A stretch of 64,000 bases of DNA from JACJWR01 sp964556255 (GTDB taxonomy: Bacteria > Actinomycetota > Actinomycetes > S36-B12 > UBA10799). Positions 1 to 8,451 of the stretch are shown here, piece by piece. The DNA lies in NCBI GenBank assembly GCA_964556255.1, contig CAZKVQ010000009.1, positions 1 through 64,000 of the forward strand. Direction: 5' to 3'. Position numbers and translations under genes: made by a program. The notes below the pieces were generated by a model. The model was not told where the DNA came from, ran no database searches, and saw only the letters and a list, made by a program, of their open reading frames with translations. Each line of letters begins with the position of its first letter. Position 1 is the stretch's first letter.

Positions 1-946
1 CGCCGCCCCCGGCCAACTGCTCGGCCATCTCGGCCGCCCTGGCCCGGCGCCCGAGGTTGATCTCGTCCACCTCCCGCAGGAAGGTCAGTGCCTGGCCGAC
101 GCCCAACTCACCCGCGCGGGCCATGAAGGCGCGGATGTCCTTGGGCAGGCAACCGCCGCCGAAACCTATGCCCGCCTTGAGGAACTTGGCGCCGATCCGA
201 TCGTCGTAGCCGATCGCCGCAGCCAGCGCCGTCACGTCAGCCCCGGTCGCCTCGCACACCTCGGCCATGGCGTTGACGAACGAGATCTTGGTCGCGAGGA
301 AGGAGTTGGCGGCCACCTTGACGAGTTCCGCGGTCGCCAGATCCGTCTCGACCCAGGGAACTCCGGCGGCGATCTGTCGGTGGTAGACCGCGCGCATCTG
401 TTCGGTCCCGAGACCATCGCGACTTCCGACGACGATCCGATCCGGCTGCAGGGTGTCGGCCACCGCGAATCCCTCACGCAGGAACTCCGGGTTCCACACC
501 AAAGCGGCGGCCGGCCCAGCTGGGCCGTGCTCGGCCAGGTAGTCGTCGATGGCTGCGGCCGTCCCCACCGGGACGGTCGACTTGCCGGCCACCACCGATC
601 CAGGTGCCAACCGGGGAGTGAGTTCCTCAACGGCTGACCACACCGCGCCGAGATCGGCAGCATTGGAACCGACCTGCTGCGGGGTCCCGACACAGAGGAA
701 ATGTACCGAGCAGTCGGCCACGGCGGCGTAGTCGTCGGTGAACTCCAAACGTCCGCTGGGTAGTACTTCGGCGAGCAGTTCCTCGAAGCCCGGCTCGTAG
801 AAACTCGGCGCACCCGCGGCCAGCCCTTGGATCTTGGTCGCGTCGGTGTCGACCGCGGTCACGGTGAACCCCTGGGACGCCAGCGCGGCGGCGTGGACGG
901 CGCCGAGGTAGCCGGTACCGATGACAGAGACCCGTGGTTGCTGCAC
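1..946 (-). CDS. ugd: UDP-glucose 6-dehydrogenase family protein (partial, C-terminus off the window)
   Basis: NAD-dependent oxidation of a UDP-sugar (probably UDP-glucose) to its uronate, giving precursors for surface polysaccharide. The N-terminal Rossmann motif reads VSVIGTGYLGAVHA. The central part holds NPEFLREG. Near the window edge is the catalytic-cysteine motif GFGGGCLPKD, which is diagnostic of the UDP-glucose/GDP-mannose dehydrogenase superfamily. The chosen GTG start is preceded by GGGAG a few bases upstream and sits directly before the Rossmann strand. The last roughly 120 residues of a typical 430-450 residue protein are missing because the window begins inside the gene. GDP-mannose dehydrogenase is a less likely alternative, because the neighbours do not fix the sugar. 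Confidence 0.9.
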   Translation of the reverse strand, partial: MQQPRVSVIGTGYLGAVHAAALASQGFTVTAVDTDATKIQGLAAGAPSFYEPGFEELLAEVLPSGRLEFTDDYAAVADCSVHFLCVGTPQQVGSNAADLGAVWSAVEELTPRLAPGSVVAGKSTVPVGTAAAIDDYLAEHGPAGPAAALVWNPEFLREGFAVADTLQPDRIVVGSRDGLGTEQMRAVYHRQIAAGVPWVETDLATAELVKVAANSFLATKISFVNAMAEVCEATGADVTALAAAIGYDDRIGAKFLKAGIGFGGGCLPKDIRAFMARAGELGVGQALTFLREVDEINLGRRARAAEMAEQLAGGG

Positions 947-1148
947 CTGAACTCCCTGTCTCACCGCGCCGAAGTGCCCGTTTCCCGGGGTGCTGGATCG
1001 TCGGCTGTCGCAGGCGGCAACGATCGCCGGATCGGGCGTATCTATGCTGGAGGCTACCCCGCCACCGTTGCGCCACCGGGCGATGCCCGCAGATTGGAGC
1101 CGCGGCCGGCGACCGCTGGGAAGCCGAGCACGAAGGAGACCTGTAGAA

Positions 1149-2297
1149 GTGGACGCACCTGTGTACCAGCTGCCGGAGGAGTACGTCGAGCTGCAGGAGG
1201 CCGTTCGCGCCCTTGCACAGGACAAGATCGCCCCTCGGGCGGCGGAGATCGACGCGGCGGGCGAGTTTCCCTGGGACGTCTACGATGCGTTGGTCTCGGC
1301 AGGTTTCCACGCGGTGCATATCCCGGAGGCCTACGGCGGCATGGGTGGCGACAACCTGGTGTCGGCGTTGGTCGTCGAGGAGATCGCCCGGGTGTGTGGT
1401 TCGAGTTCGCTGATTCCGGCGGTCAACAAGCTGGGAACAACTCCGGTATTGGTGGGCGGCTCCGAAGAGGTCAAGAGCAGGTACATGCCCGAGGTCGCCT
1501 CGGGTGAGGCGATGTTCTCCTACGCGCTGAGTGAGCCGGAGGCCGGTTCGGACGCCGCCAGCATGCGGACGAAGGCGGTACGTGATGGAGATGACTGGGT
1601 ACTGAACGGCAACAAGCGTTGGATCACCAACGCGGGGGTCTCGAAGTACTACACGGTGCTGGCCACTACCGATCCGGGCACCGGGCCGAAGGGCATCACC
1701 GGTTTCGTCGTGCACGCCGACGACGAGGGCTTCACCCTCGGGGCGGAGGAGAACAAGCTCGGCATCAAGGGTTCGCCGACCCGGGAACTGTATTTCGACA
1801 ACGTCCGGCTTCCGGCGGATCGAATCATCGGGGCGCCAGGCGAGGGCTGGACGATCGCTATGAAAACCCTCGACATCACCCGGGTCACCATTGGGGCCCA
1901 GGCGGTAGGGATGGCGCAGGGGGCTTTCGACGCGGCGCTGGCCTACGCGCAGGAGCGACGCCAGTTCGGCAAGGCCATCTCGGACTTCCAGGGATTGCAG
2001 TTCATGCTGGCCGACATGGCCATGCAGATCGAGGCCGCCCGCCAACTCGTCTACCACGCTGCAGCGGCCAGCGATCGTGGCGATCCCAACGTCACCTTCC
2101 TCGGGTCGGCAGCGAAGTGTTTCGCCTCGGACACCGCGATGAAAGTGACCGTCGATTGCGTCCAGGTGCTCGGCGGCTACGGCTACGTCAAGGATTACCC
2201 GGTGGAGCGCTTCCTGCGGGACGCCAAGATCACCCAGATCTACGAGGGCACCAACCAGATCCAACGGCTGGTGATGGCCCGTCAGCTACTCGGCTGA
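1149..2297 (+). CDS. acyl-CoA dehydrogenase
   Basis: FAD-dependent alpha,beta-dehydrogenation of an acyl-CoA thioester, with electrons passed to ETF. The 382-residue length is normal for the short/medium-chain class. The FAD-binding signature around ALSEPEAGSDAASMRTKA and the C-terminal YEGTNQIQR motif are both present, and Glu366 in that motif is the expected catalytic base. I chose the GTG at 1149 because AGGAG lies about ten bases upstream and the protein then begins with the normal helical domain; an in-frame extension to 990 looks non-coding. It is divergent from ugd. Substrate chain length or branching cannot be read from the sequence. Confidence 0.92.
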   Translation: MDAPVYQLPEEYVELQEAVRALAQDKIAPRAAEIDAAGEFPWDVYDALVSAGFHAVHIPEAYGGMGGDNLVSALVVEEIARVCGSSSLIPAVNKLGTTPVLVGGSEEVKSRYMPEVASGEAMFSYALSEPEAGSDAASMRTKAVRDGDDWVLNGNKRWITNAGVSKYYTVLATTDPGTGPKGITGFVVHADDEGFTLGAEENKLGIKGSPTRELYFDNVRLPADRIIGAPGEGWTIAMKTLDITRVTIGAQAVGMAQGAFDAALAYAQERRQFGKAISDFQGLQFMLADMAMQIEAARQLVYHAAAASDRGDPNVTFLGSAAKCFASDTAMKVTVDCVQVLGGYGYVKDYPVERFLRDAKITQIYEGTNQIQRLVMARQLLG

Positions 2298-2307
2298 GCG
2301 GGCCCTC

Positions 2308-2329
2308 CCGGCCGACCCTCCTGGGCCGG
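2308..2329. terminator. GC-rich hairpin between convergent genes
   Basis: Arms CCGGCC (2308-2313) and GGCCGG (2324-2329) enclose a 10-base loop between the converging acyl-CoA dehydrogenase and lipoprotein genes. No T-tract follows, so this is a possible bidirectional terminator judged only by position and symmetry. Confidence 0.35.
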
Positions 2330-2339
2330 CCGCGCCCCG

Positions 2340-2954
2340 TCAGTTGGTGACGTAGGTGCTCGGGTCGCCGGAACCGAACCCGCTCGCGTAGGCGCTCGCG
2401 TCAGGTGGGCACTTGGCATCAACGGCGGCGGACAGGTCGCTGCTCAGTTGCTGCACCCCGGGCGTGTTGGCAGCTGCCAGGGCCTCTTGGATCTGCTCGG
2501 GCGACTGGCCCTTGGCGAAGCCGTCCTTGATGATCGCGGAGAGGGTGGCGAATTCAGCCAGATAGACCTGCGAGGAGGCGGGTGCAGACGCCCCCAATTT
2601 GGCAACCACGGCCGTGGCCGCGGTCTTGGCGTCGTCCAGCGCCTTCAGCGCCGCGGCACCCTGATCACTGGAAAGGTCGAGACCGGCCACCAGCGTGCCA
2701 AGATCGAGCTTGTCCGCGTCAGATCGGATGATCTGGCAGTCGATCTTCGCCTGAATCTCGGCAGATGCCGAGGCGAGGCCGACGCCTGCCGGGTCGGGAC
2801 TGGCGGTAGTGGCGGTGGCAGTCGGAGTGGGGCTCGCGGAGACCGTCGCCGAGTTCGTTGAGGTACTTGACGCGCCGCCGCTGGAGCACCCGAGCAGCAC
2901 CGATGCGGGCACCGCTGCTAGTAGGAGCAGTGCGGCGAACCTGGATCTGTCCAT
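2340..2954 (-). CDS. putative lipoprotein of unknown function
   Basis: 204 residues. The N-terminus MDRSRFAALLLLAAVPASV is followed by LLGC, a clear lipobox with Cys23 as the lipidation site. Next comes a Ser/Thr/Ala-rich linker (about residues 24-58) typical of exported actinobacterial lipoproteins, then a helical, Ala/Leu-rich domain with one conserved-looking Cys pair (CQII near residue 73, AKCPPD near residue 184). I do not recognise a family. It lies downstream of, and in the same direction as, the LCP gene at 3015-4454, so a cell-envelope location is likely, but any function would be a guess. Confidence 0.75.
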   Translation of the reverse strand: MDRSRFAALLLLAAVPASVLLGCSSGGASSTSTNSATVSASPTPTATATTASPDPAGVGLASASAEIQAKIDCQIIRSDADKLDLGTLVAGLDLSSDQGAAALKALDDAKTAATAVVAKLGASAPASSQVYLAEFATLSAIIKDGFAKGQSPEQIQEALAAANTPGVQQLSSDLSAAVDAKCPPDASAYASGFGSGDPSTYVTN

Positions 2955-3014
2955 GACGGAGTTGTATCAGAAGATGAGGGGCTGGCATCGTCGTCCCCGC
3001 GCAAGGGCGGGGAA

Positions 3015-4454
3015 TTACCGTCCGCAGATGTCGTCAGCCGCGGTTCGGACCCCGGCGCCAGCGACCGCCGCCGACTGCTTGTCCGTGGTGGTGCCGGCAG
3101 CGTCGGGGCCCGAAGCGAGCGAGACCACCGGTTGCAGGCCGCGGTAGTCCGTGCCCAATTGGATCCGGTAGGTGCCGCCGAGACCTACTAGCGGCTTGGC
3201 GGCTGCGCCTGGCAACGAGGCCTTGACGGTGTCCAGGGCCGAGTCGTACGTCGGGTCGTAGAAGATCGTCGTTGCCGTCTCGGGAGGATCACCACCATTG
3301 TCATATCGCGAGTTGACGATGTAACCCGCCGCCTCGAAGTCGTCAGCGGCGCGGCCGAGCAGGTCTTTGTCGCCGCTGGCGTTGACGAGTTGCACGTCGA
3401 TCTTCGACGTTGGGATCTCCACCGGAGTCGGCTTGCCGGCGGCCGTATCGGGAAGCCGCAGAGGCGTGTCCGACTGCATCGCATCGAACAGGGCTCCCGC
3501 CCGCGCGTCCCAGGTGAGTACCGAACCGATGCCGTCGATGGTCTGCTCCGACGACACCGGAACTGTCTGGAACGTCACCTTGTCGGGGCTGGTTGTGCGG
3601 GCGCGCTGAGACAGGTCGAACAACCCGGCGGTATCCAAGCCCGGATCGGTGGTGAGGCTGCCGAACAGCGCGTTCGTGACGTCGGTGAACTTGGCCGGGT
3701 TGAGTAGCACTCCCGGGCTGGTGGCACGCTTGAAAGCCGAGGCGAGGAAGGCCTGTTGCCGACGCATGCGGCCGAAGTCGTCGGTGGGGTCAACTGAGCG
3801 AGCACGGACGAAGGCCAACGCGGCCGGGCCATCCAGCGTGCTACGGCCGGCCGGGATGTCGAGCCCCGACAGGCCGTCGGCGAGTGGGGAAGGGGTACAG
3901 ACATCGACGCCTTCGAGCGCCGACACCACATTGGAGAAGCCCTCGAAGTCGACCTCTGCGTAGTGGTCAATCCGGACACCGGTGGCCTTCTCGACGGTGT
4001 TGACCACCAGCGGTGCGCCGCCGGCAGCCAGCGCCGAACCGATCTTGCCCATCGCGGCGGGCACCGGCACGCCATCGGCGTCGGTGTGTGCGGGCAGCTC
4101 CACGTAGGAGTCCCGGGGGATGCTCACGACGCCGATCGAACCGTCCGACGACAGATGAAGGAGAACCATCGTGTCGGTGCTCTTCGGTCCGGTATCGGAG
4201 CCAACATGAAGAGTCCGCTGCTGCTCGTCACTGAGTTCAGAGCGGTCGTCGGACCCGACCACCAGAATGTTGGTGCCGCCGGCCTCAGCCGGCCGCTCCG
4301 TCAAGCCTTCGAACGCGTTCACGTGGTTGATCTGGCCGCCGTAGTGGAACGCTGTCGCGTATCCCATACCGCTCAGGGCCAGCACGACCGCTGCCAGGGC
4401 GCCCGCGAGGACGACGTGGGGTCGGGAACGACCCCACCGCGCGAACTTCGCCAC
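3015..4454 (-). CDS. LytR-CpsA-Psr (LCP) family protein with LytR_C domain
   Basis: 479 residues. LCP proteins transfer undecaprenyl-linked glycopolymers to peptidoglycan (in actinobacteria, arabinogalactan-type or teichoic polymers) on the outer face of the membrane. Visible features are a short cytoplasmic N-terminus, one membrane segment (about residues 14-35), the LCP core with NILVVGSDDR, KSTDTMVLLHL and SIPRDSYVEL, the arginine-rich FVRARSVDPTDDFGRMRRQQ segment that binds the pyrophosphate, and a C-terminal LytR_C module (from about KIDVQLVNASG). The GTG at 4454 has GAAAGGAT just upstream; a longer reading frame to 4559 adds an N-terminus unlike the family. A second LCP gene lies at 8452-9876. 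Confidence 0.92.
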   Translation of the reverse strand: MAKFARWGRSRPHVVLAGALAAVVLALSGMGYATAFHYGGQINHVNAFEGLTERPAEAGGTNILVVGSDDRSELSDEQQRTLHVGSDTGPKSTDTMVLLHLSSDGSIGVVSIPRDSYVELPAHTDADGVPVPAAMGKIGSALAAGGAPLVVNTVEKATGVRIDHYAEVDFEGFSNVVSALEGVDVCTPSPLADGLSGLDIPAGRSTLDGPAALAFVRARSVDPTDDFGRMRRQQAFLASAFKRATSPGVLLNPAKFTDVTNALFGSLTTDPGLDTAGLFDLSQRARTTSPDKVTFQTVPVSSEQTIDGIGSVLTWDARAGALFDAMQSDTPLRLPDTAAGKPTPVEIPTSKIDVQLVNASGDKDLLGRAADDFEAAGYIVNSRYDNGGDPPETATTIFYDPTYDSALDTVKASLPGAAAKPLVGLGGTYRIQLGTDYRGLQPVVSLASGPDAAGTTTDKQSAAVAGAGVRTAADDICGR

Positions 4455-4597
4455 ACCCGATCCTTTCGACGGCCATGCGCCAACATGGGCACGGTCCACT
4501 GTAAGGATCGGAAAGCTGTTAGCCGCGCTGCCACGCCCGCCGAGTCCAGGGATCACCACACGAGCGGGGATCGCGGCGGCTGTTAGGTTCTACTGTC

Positions 4598-5689
4598 ATG
4601 ACCGTCCCGCCCGCAGTCGCCGATGAAAGTGGTCGGGCCGGCGATGCGGGGAGTCTGTCCCAGCAGTCCGCGGACACCGAGTTCCCGCCGGTCACGATCT
4701 ACATGACGGTTCTGGATGAGGAGCGGCACCTCGCGGAGGTCGTGGAACACGCCCAGACGCAGGACTACCCGGGCGAGCTGCAGATCGTTGTGGCAGTCGG
4801 CCCTTGCAGCGACGGAACCCGCGGCATTGCCGAACGCTTGGCCGAAGAGGATCCTCGGATCGTCGTCGTCGACAATCCGAGCGGCTACATCGCGGCAGGA
4901 CTGAACCGGGCGCTGGCAGCGGCTCAGCACGAGATCGTCGTTCGGGTTGATGGCCATGCGATGCTCCCGCCGGGTTACGTGTCGGAGGCGGTCGCCACGT
5001 TGCGGGCGACCGGGGCGGACAACGTCGGTGGCATCATGGCGGCTGAGGGCGAGACCGATTTCGAACGCGCGGTTGCCTGTGCGATGCGGTCCCCGATCGG
5101 GGTGGGACGCGCCGCCTTCCACACCGGTGGTGAGCCGGGGGAGGCCCTCACCGTGTACCTGGGTGCTTTTCGGCGAGAAGCGCAGCAGCGCGCCGGCGGA
5201 TACGACGAGTCGATGCTGCGCGCGGAGGATTGGGAGCTGAACCATCGGATCCGTTCCAACGGCGGTCTGGTGTGGTTCAACCCGCGGATGCAGGTGAGCT
5301 ACCGCCCACGCCCCAACCTCCGGATGCTCGCACGGCAGTACTTCTTCTACGGACAGTGGCGAAGGGAGATCACCCGCCGACACCGGGAGACCGTGAGTCT
5401 CCGGTATCTTGCGCCGCCGGTGCTGGTGAGCATCCTCTCCGCGGGCACGCTGGCAGGCACCGCCGGGACCCTCGGGGGCCCTCGATGGCTGCGGGCCGGC
5501 TGGTTGGCCCCGCTGGGCTACGCCGGCGCGCTGCTGGTCGGATCCGCGGTGACGGGCCGGGATCTACCGTGGCGGATAGCGGCCAAACTGCCTGCCGTAT
5601 ATGCCACCATGCACTGCGCCTGGGGGGTCGGGTTCCTGACATCGCCGGCGGACCTGTCTACCCGGGATCACGGCCGAGCGGTGCGCTGA
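4598..5689 (+). CDS. family 2 glycosyltransferase, ExoA-like, membrane anchored
   Basis: 363 residues. The GT-A fold begins at VTIYMTVLDEERHLAEVVEH. The nucleotide-binding acidic motif is in EIVVRVDGHAML, and the catalytic-base/acceptor motif is RAEDWELNHRI. The C-terminal third (from about LAPPVLVSILSAG) has two to three hydrophobic segments, as in succinoglycan ExoA-type enzymes that build lipid-linked polysaccharide at the inner membrane. It is divergent from the LCP gene, with 143 bases between the two starts, and converges on a second GT2. Sugar donor and acceptor are unknown; the context points to assembly of a surface glycan that the LCP proteins then attach. Confidence 0.88.
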   Translation: MTVPPAVADESGRAGDAGSLSQQSADTEFPPVTIYMTVLDEERHLAEVVEHAQTQDYPGELQIVVAVGPCSDGTRGIAERLAEEDPRIVVVDNPSGYIAAGLNRALAAAQHEIVVRVDGHAMLPPGYVSEAVATLRATGADNVGGIMAAEGETDFERAVACAMRSPIGVGRAAFHTGGEPGEALTVYLGAFRREAQQRAGGYDESMLRAEDWELNHRIRSNGGLVWFNPRMQVSYRPRPNLRMLARQYFFYGQWRREITRRHRETVSLRYLAPPVLVSILSAGTLAGTAGTLGGPRWLRAGWLAPLGYAGALLVGSAVTGRDLPWRIAAKLPAVYATMHCAWGVGFLTSPADLSTRDHGRAVR

Positions 5690-5710
5690 TCTCGCTCCGA
5701 TCCGCACCCT

Positions 5711-6592
5711 TCAGACGATCGGTGGCCGGCCGTGCCGGGTCATTTCGAGGATTCCCCGCCACGACAACGGCCGACGCTCGCCGGGATCGACGTGCCAACC
5801 TTCCTGCCAACCCCGGCGCCATTCCGCACGCGAATCCGGGTCCGCACGGTTGCGCCAGCCGAATACCGCACCCCACACCCCCAGGTAGGCCGGGACGAGG
5901 ACCCAGGGGAGATTCCGACGTGCCAGCAGCACCCGGTTTCGGGAGTTCATCCGCTGGAACACAGAGTGGCGGGTCGCTGGCGAAACAGGATGGTAGGTAG
6001 TCAGATCGCCCGCGTACCAGACGATGGCGCCGGCGTCCCAGACCCGCCAGGCGAGTTCGATGCCCTCGTGGGCGTAGAGGTAGGGGGTGCCCCAACCACC
6101 CGCCTCCGTGAACAGGGCCCGACGCACCATTACGGCGGCCTCACAGACGTACATCGTCGTCGAAGGTCGTCCAGGGTCGCCTTTGCGCAGGCGAGGTACC
6201 CAGCTGCGCGGGGCAGCGGGGTTGTCCGGGTCGGTGATGCGCGTCTGCACCATGCCGATGTCTGGGTGGGCCCGGAACACCTCGGCGACCTCGGCCAGCG
6301 CCGAAGGGCCGGGAAGCCAGGCGTCGTCGTCGAGGAAGAACAACAGGTCGCCGCGCACGTGGTCAACCCCGGCGTTGCGCCCGCTGACGCCGACGTTCTC
6401 CGGCAGGTGCACCGCTGCGACGCCGGACGGGAGGCCAGTGGGAGCCCAGCCATTTCCAACACAGACGACATCGACCTCGACCCCGGTCTGGTTCAGCACT
6501 GAGCGCAGCGCACGATCCAACTCGATCGGACGGTTGCCTTGGGTGAGGACGACGACTCCCACGGTCAGGGCGGGCACCTCACCTGCCGTCAT
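5711..6592 (-). CDS. family 2 glycosyltransferase
   Basis: 293 residues, soluble. The GT-A core starts at LTVGVVVLTQGNRPIELDRA. The metal/nucleotide motif is LFFLDDDAWLPG and the acceptor-side motif is YAHEGIELAWRVWDAGA. The ATG at 6592 overlaps the TGA of the upstream gene (ATGA), which fixes the start and implies translational coupling with the CDP-alcohol phosphotransferase-like protein at 6589-8355. A longer in-frame extension to 7324 runs antisense-like through the coupled gene and was discarded. The donor sugar cannot be told. Confidence 0.88.
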   Translation of the reverse strand: MTAGEVPALTVGVVVLTQGNRPIELDRALRSVLNQTGVEVDVVCVGNGWAPTGLPSGVAAVHLPENVGVSGRNAGVDHVRGDLLFFLDDDAWLPGPSALAEVAEVFRAHPDIGMVQTRITDPDNPAAPRSWVPRLRKGDPGRPSTTMYVCEAAVMVRRALFTEAGGWGTPYLYAHEGIELAWRVWDAGAIVWYAGDLTTYHPVSPATRHSVFQRMNSRNRVLLARRNLPWVLVPAYLGVWGAVFGWRNRADPDSRAEWRRGWQEGWHVDPGERRPLSWRGILEMTRHGRPPIV

Positions 6593-8355
6593 CGGGTGCG
6601 GCGGTACCAATTGCTCTGCAGTGCCAGCCAGACGAGACCGAGGAGCACCGCCACGACAAGTAGTCCGGAACCTGCGACAGCGGCCGTGCCCAAGGCCGAC
6701 AGCAGCAGCAGTCGGCCGTCGAATCCCAGGCCCAGCAATGCGACGAAGGCCGGCGGTGCTCCCATGTCGAGGCGGTTGCGGTCGACACCGTCGAGCACGA
6801 CGAGGGACATGCACACGGCGAACAGGAGAGCCCAGGGCTGGCCTGCTCCGACCAGCGAGGAGGCTATGGACGCCACTGCGATGAATTCGATGGTGCGCAG
6901 GGCAGTGGGCAGCCACCACCCTCGGCTGCCGCCGTAGCCGCCGGCCATTCCTGCCGCGACGGCGGTCGCGAGAAACGCACTGCTCAGCACGATCGGCCAC
7001 GGGTTGCCCCGCCACGAGAGCCCCGCGGCCAGCACCGTCAGCGCGAAGCCGGCGATCAGCAATCGGGTGGCCCATGGGGACAGTCGCGGGCCGACCGAGT
7101 TCGCGACGGCACGGACGACGACGCCGGCGTCGATCAGTGATCCCGGCGGGGTCAGGGAGCGGCGCTGGAGCACGGCATTGGGAGCCTCGACTTCGTCGTA
7201 GGCGAGTCCGCTGCGACGGCGGTTGAACAGCACCATCGCCGTCTGGGCGATACCGGCAACTGCGGCGACTCCGAGGGCGAGAGCCGGCGAGGCGAAGGCT
7301 ATGGCCAGCGCGAGCACCAACCAACGGACACCGCGATAGGTCGGTACGTCCAGTCCGTGCCAGCGCTGGCTTCCGGCGCAGGTCTCGGCCACCGTCAGCA
7401 TGCCGACAGCCATCATCCCCAGGATCCAGACGGGTTCATCGAGCCTGGCTCCGGCCACGGCGACCCCGGCCAGCACCCCGAATTCCACAACCCGGTTGGC
7501 CACCGAGTTCGTCCAGGCGCCCCGCACTGAGCGGCGTCTGCGGTATCGGGCGACCTCACCGTCGCCGAGAAGCAGCAGTCCGGCCGCAAGGAAGAGTGCG
7601 GCCCCCAGCACCGCGGCGGGGCGACTCCCGAGGCCGATGATGAGGGCAGCGAAGATTCCGACGCCGGCGCCGACTGCCGTGAGGGTCTGCGACGACCAGC
7701 CCTTCGTGACGGCGAATCTGGTGACCCTTCGCGACAGTGGTCTCAGCAGTCGCGCGGTGACAGGATCCTGGACGGTGTCGGAGGCGGCCTGCAGCCGTCG
7801 ATCCGGCTCGCTGCGGGAGGGCAGGTCCATGGCGCCGCGGCTGGCGCAGAACGGTGCAGCGGGTACGACCTCCACGGTCAGGCCGCCGTCGGTGAGCAGG
7901 TCGAGCGCGTACTGCCAGGAGGTCTCCTCGGAACGGTCGGCGGCCCCCACGGCCCGGCGGGCCAGGGCCGCGAAGGTGGCCCGGTCGGAGGGGTCGATAC
8001 GCAGTACGCCGGCGGACCGACCGACTGGCGCGCCACTCTCCGAGATCGATTCCGGGGTCGCGAGAACGACGGGGTTCAACTCGTCGATGCCGTTGTGCGC
8101 GAGCAGCACAGCCGTGCCCACCTCGGGGTCGTCCAGCAGATTGGCCAGCGCCTGCAGTTCCGCGTGAACGTCGTGATCGGCCAGGATGAGCGGCCCCTCG
8201 CCGGCTTCGGCGCGGTCGGCCCAATCGGTGAGGACGGTTCCGCTGACGGAATCGCCGCAGACGATCAGTTCGCCGCCGCCGACGGCGGAGAACAGGGCGG
8301 ACGTGTGCTCATCGAGGGCGGACTCGCGCTCGAGATGGTAGTTGGAAGTTGCCAC
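6589..8355 (-). CDS. DUF5941-like membrane protein with degenerate CDP-alcohol phosphotransferase core
   Basis: 588 residues. Residues 1-190 are soluble with no motif I can name. Residues about 200-300 align to the CDP-alcohol phosphotransferase signature D-x2-DG-x2-AR-x8-G-x3-D-x3-D with exact spacing, but only Asp265-Gly266, Ala269-Arg270 and Gly279 remain; the other three acidic positions are Leu262, Asn283 and Asn287. Many membrane segments follow, and the C-terminal half resembles, from memory, the DUF5941 module found attached to actinobacterial CDP-alcohol phosphotransferases. Catalysis of phospholipid headgroup transfer is therefore doubtful. Translation is coupled by ATGA to the GT2 gene downstream. 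The start is GTG at 8355. Confidence 0.7.
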   Translation of the reverse strand: MATSNYHLERESALDEHTSALFSAVGGGELIVCGDSVSGTVLTDWADRAEAGEGPLILADHDVHAELQALANLLDDPEVGTAVLLAHNGIDELNPVVLATPESISESGAPVGRSAGVLRIDPSDRATFAALARRAVGAADRSEETSWQYALDLLTDGGLTVEVVPAAPFCASRGAMDLPSRSEPDRRLQAASDTVQDPVTARLLRPLSRRVTRFAVTKGWSSQTLTAVGAGVGIFAALIIGLGSRPAAVLGAALFLAAGLLLLGDGEVARYRRRRSVRGAWTNSVANRVVEFGVLAGVAVAGARLDEPVWILGMMAVGMLTVAETCAGSQRWHGLDVPTYRGVRWLVLALAIAFASPALALGVAAVAGIAQTAMVLFNRRRSGLAYDEVEAPNAVLQRRSLTPPGSLIDAGVVVRAVANSVGPRLSPWATRLLIAGFALTVLAAGLSWRGNPWPIVLSSAFLATAVAAGMAGGYGGSRGWWLPTALRTIEFIAVASIASSLVGAGQPWALLFAVCMSLVVLDGVDRNRLDMGAPPAFVALLGLGFDGRLLLLSALGTAAVAGSGLLVVAVLLGLVWLALQSNWYRRTR

Positions 8356-8451
8356 CGGACTTGTCTACCAGCCAGCACCGACAACCCCGTGGAGGCGCAA
8401 CGGGCATGACGCGTCCGGAGTGACGCATTCGACTCAGCGGATGAGAGGAAG

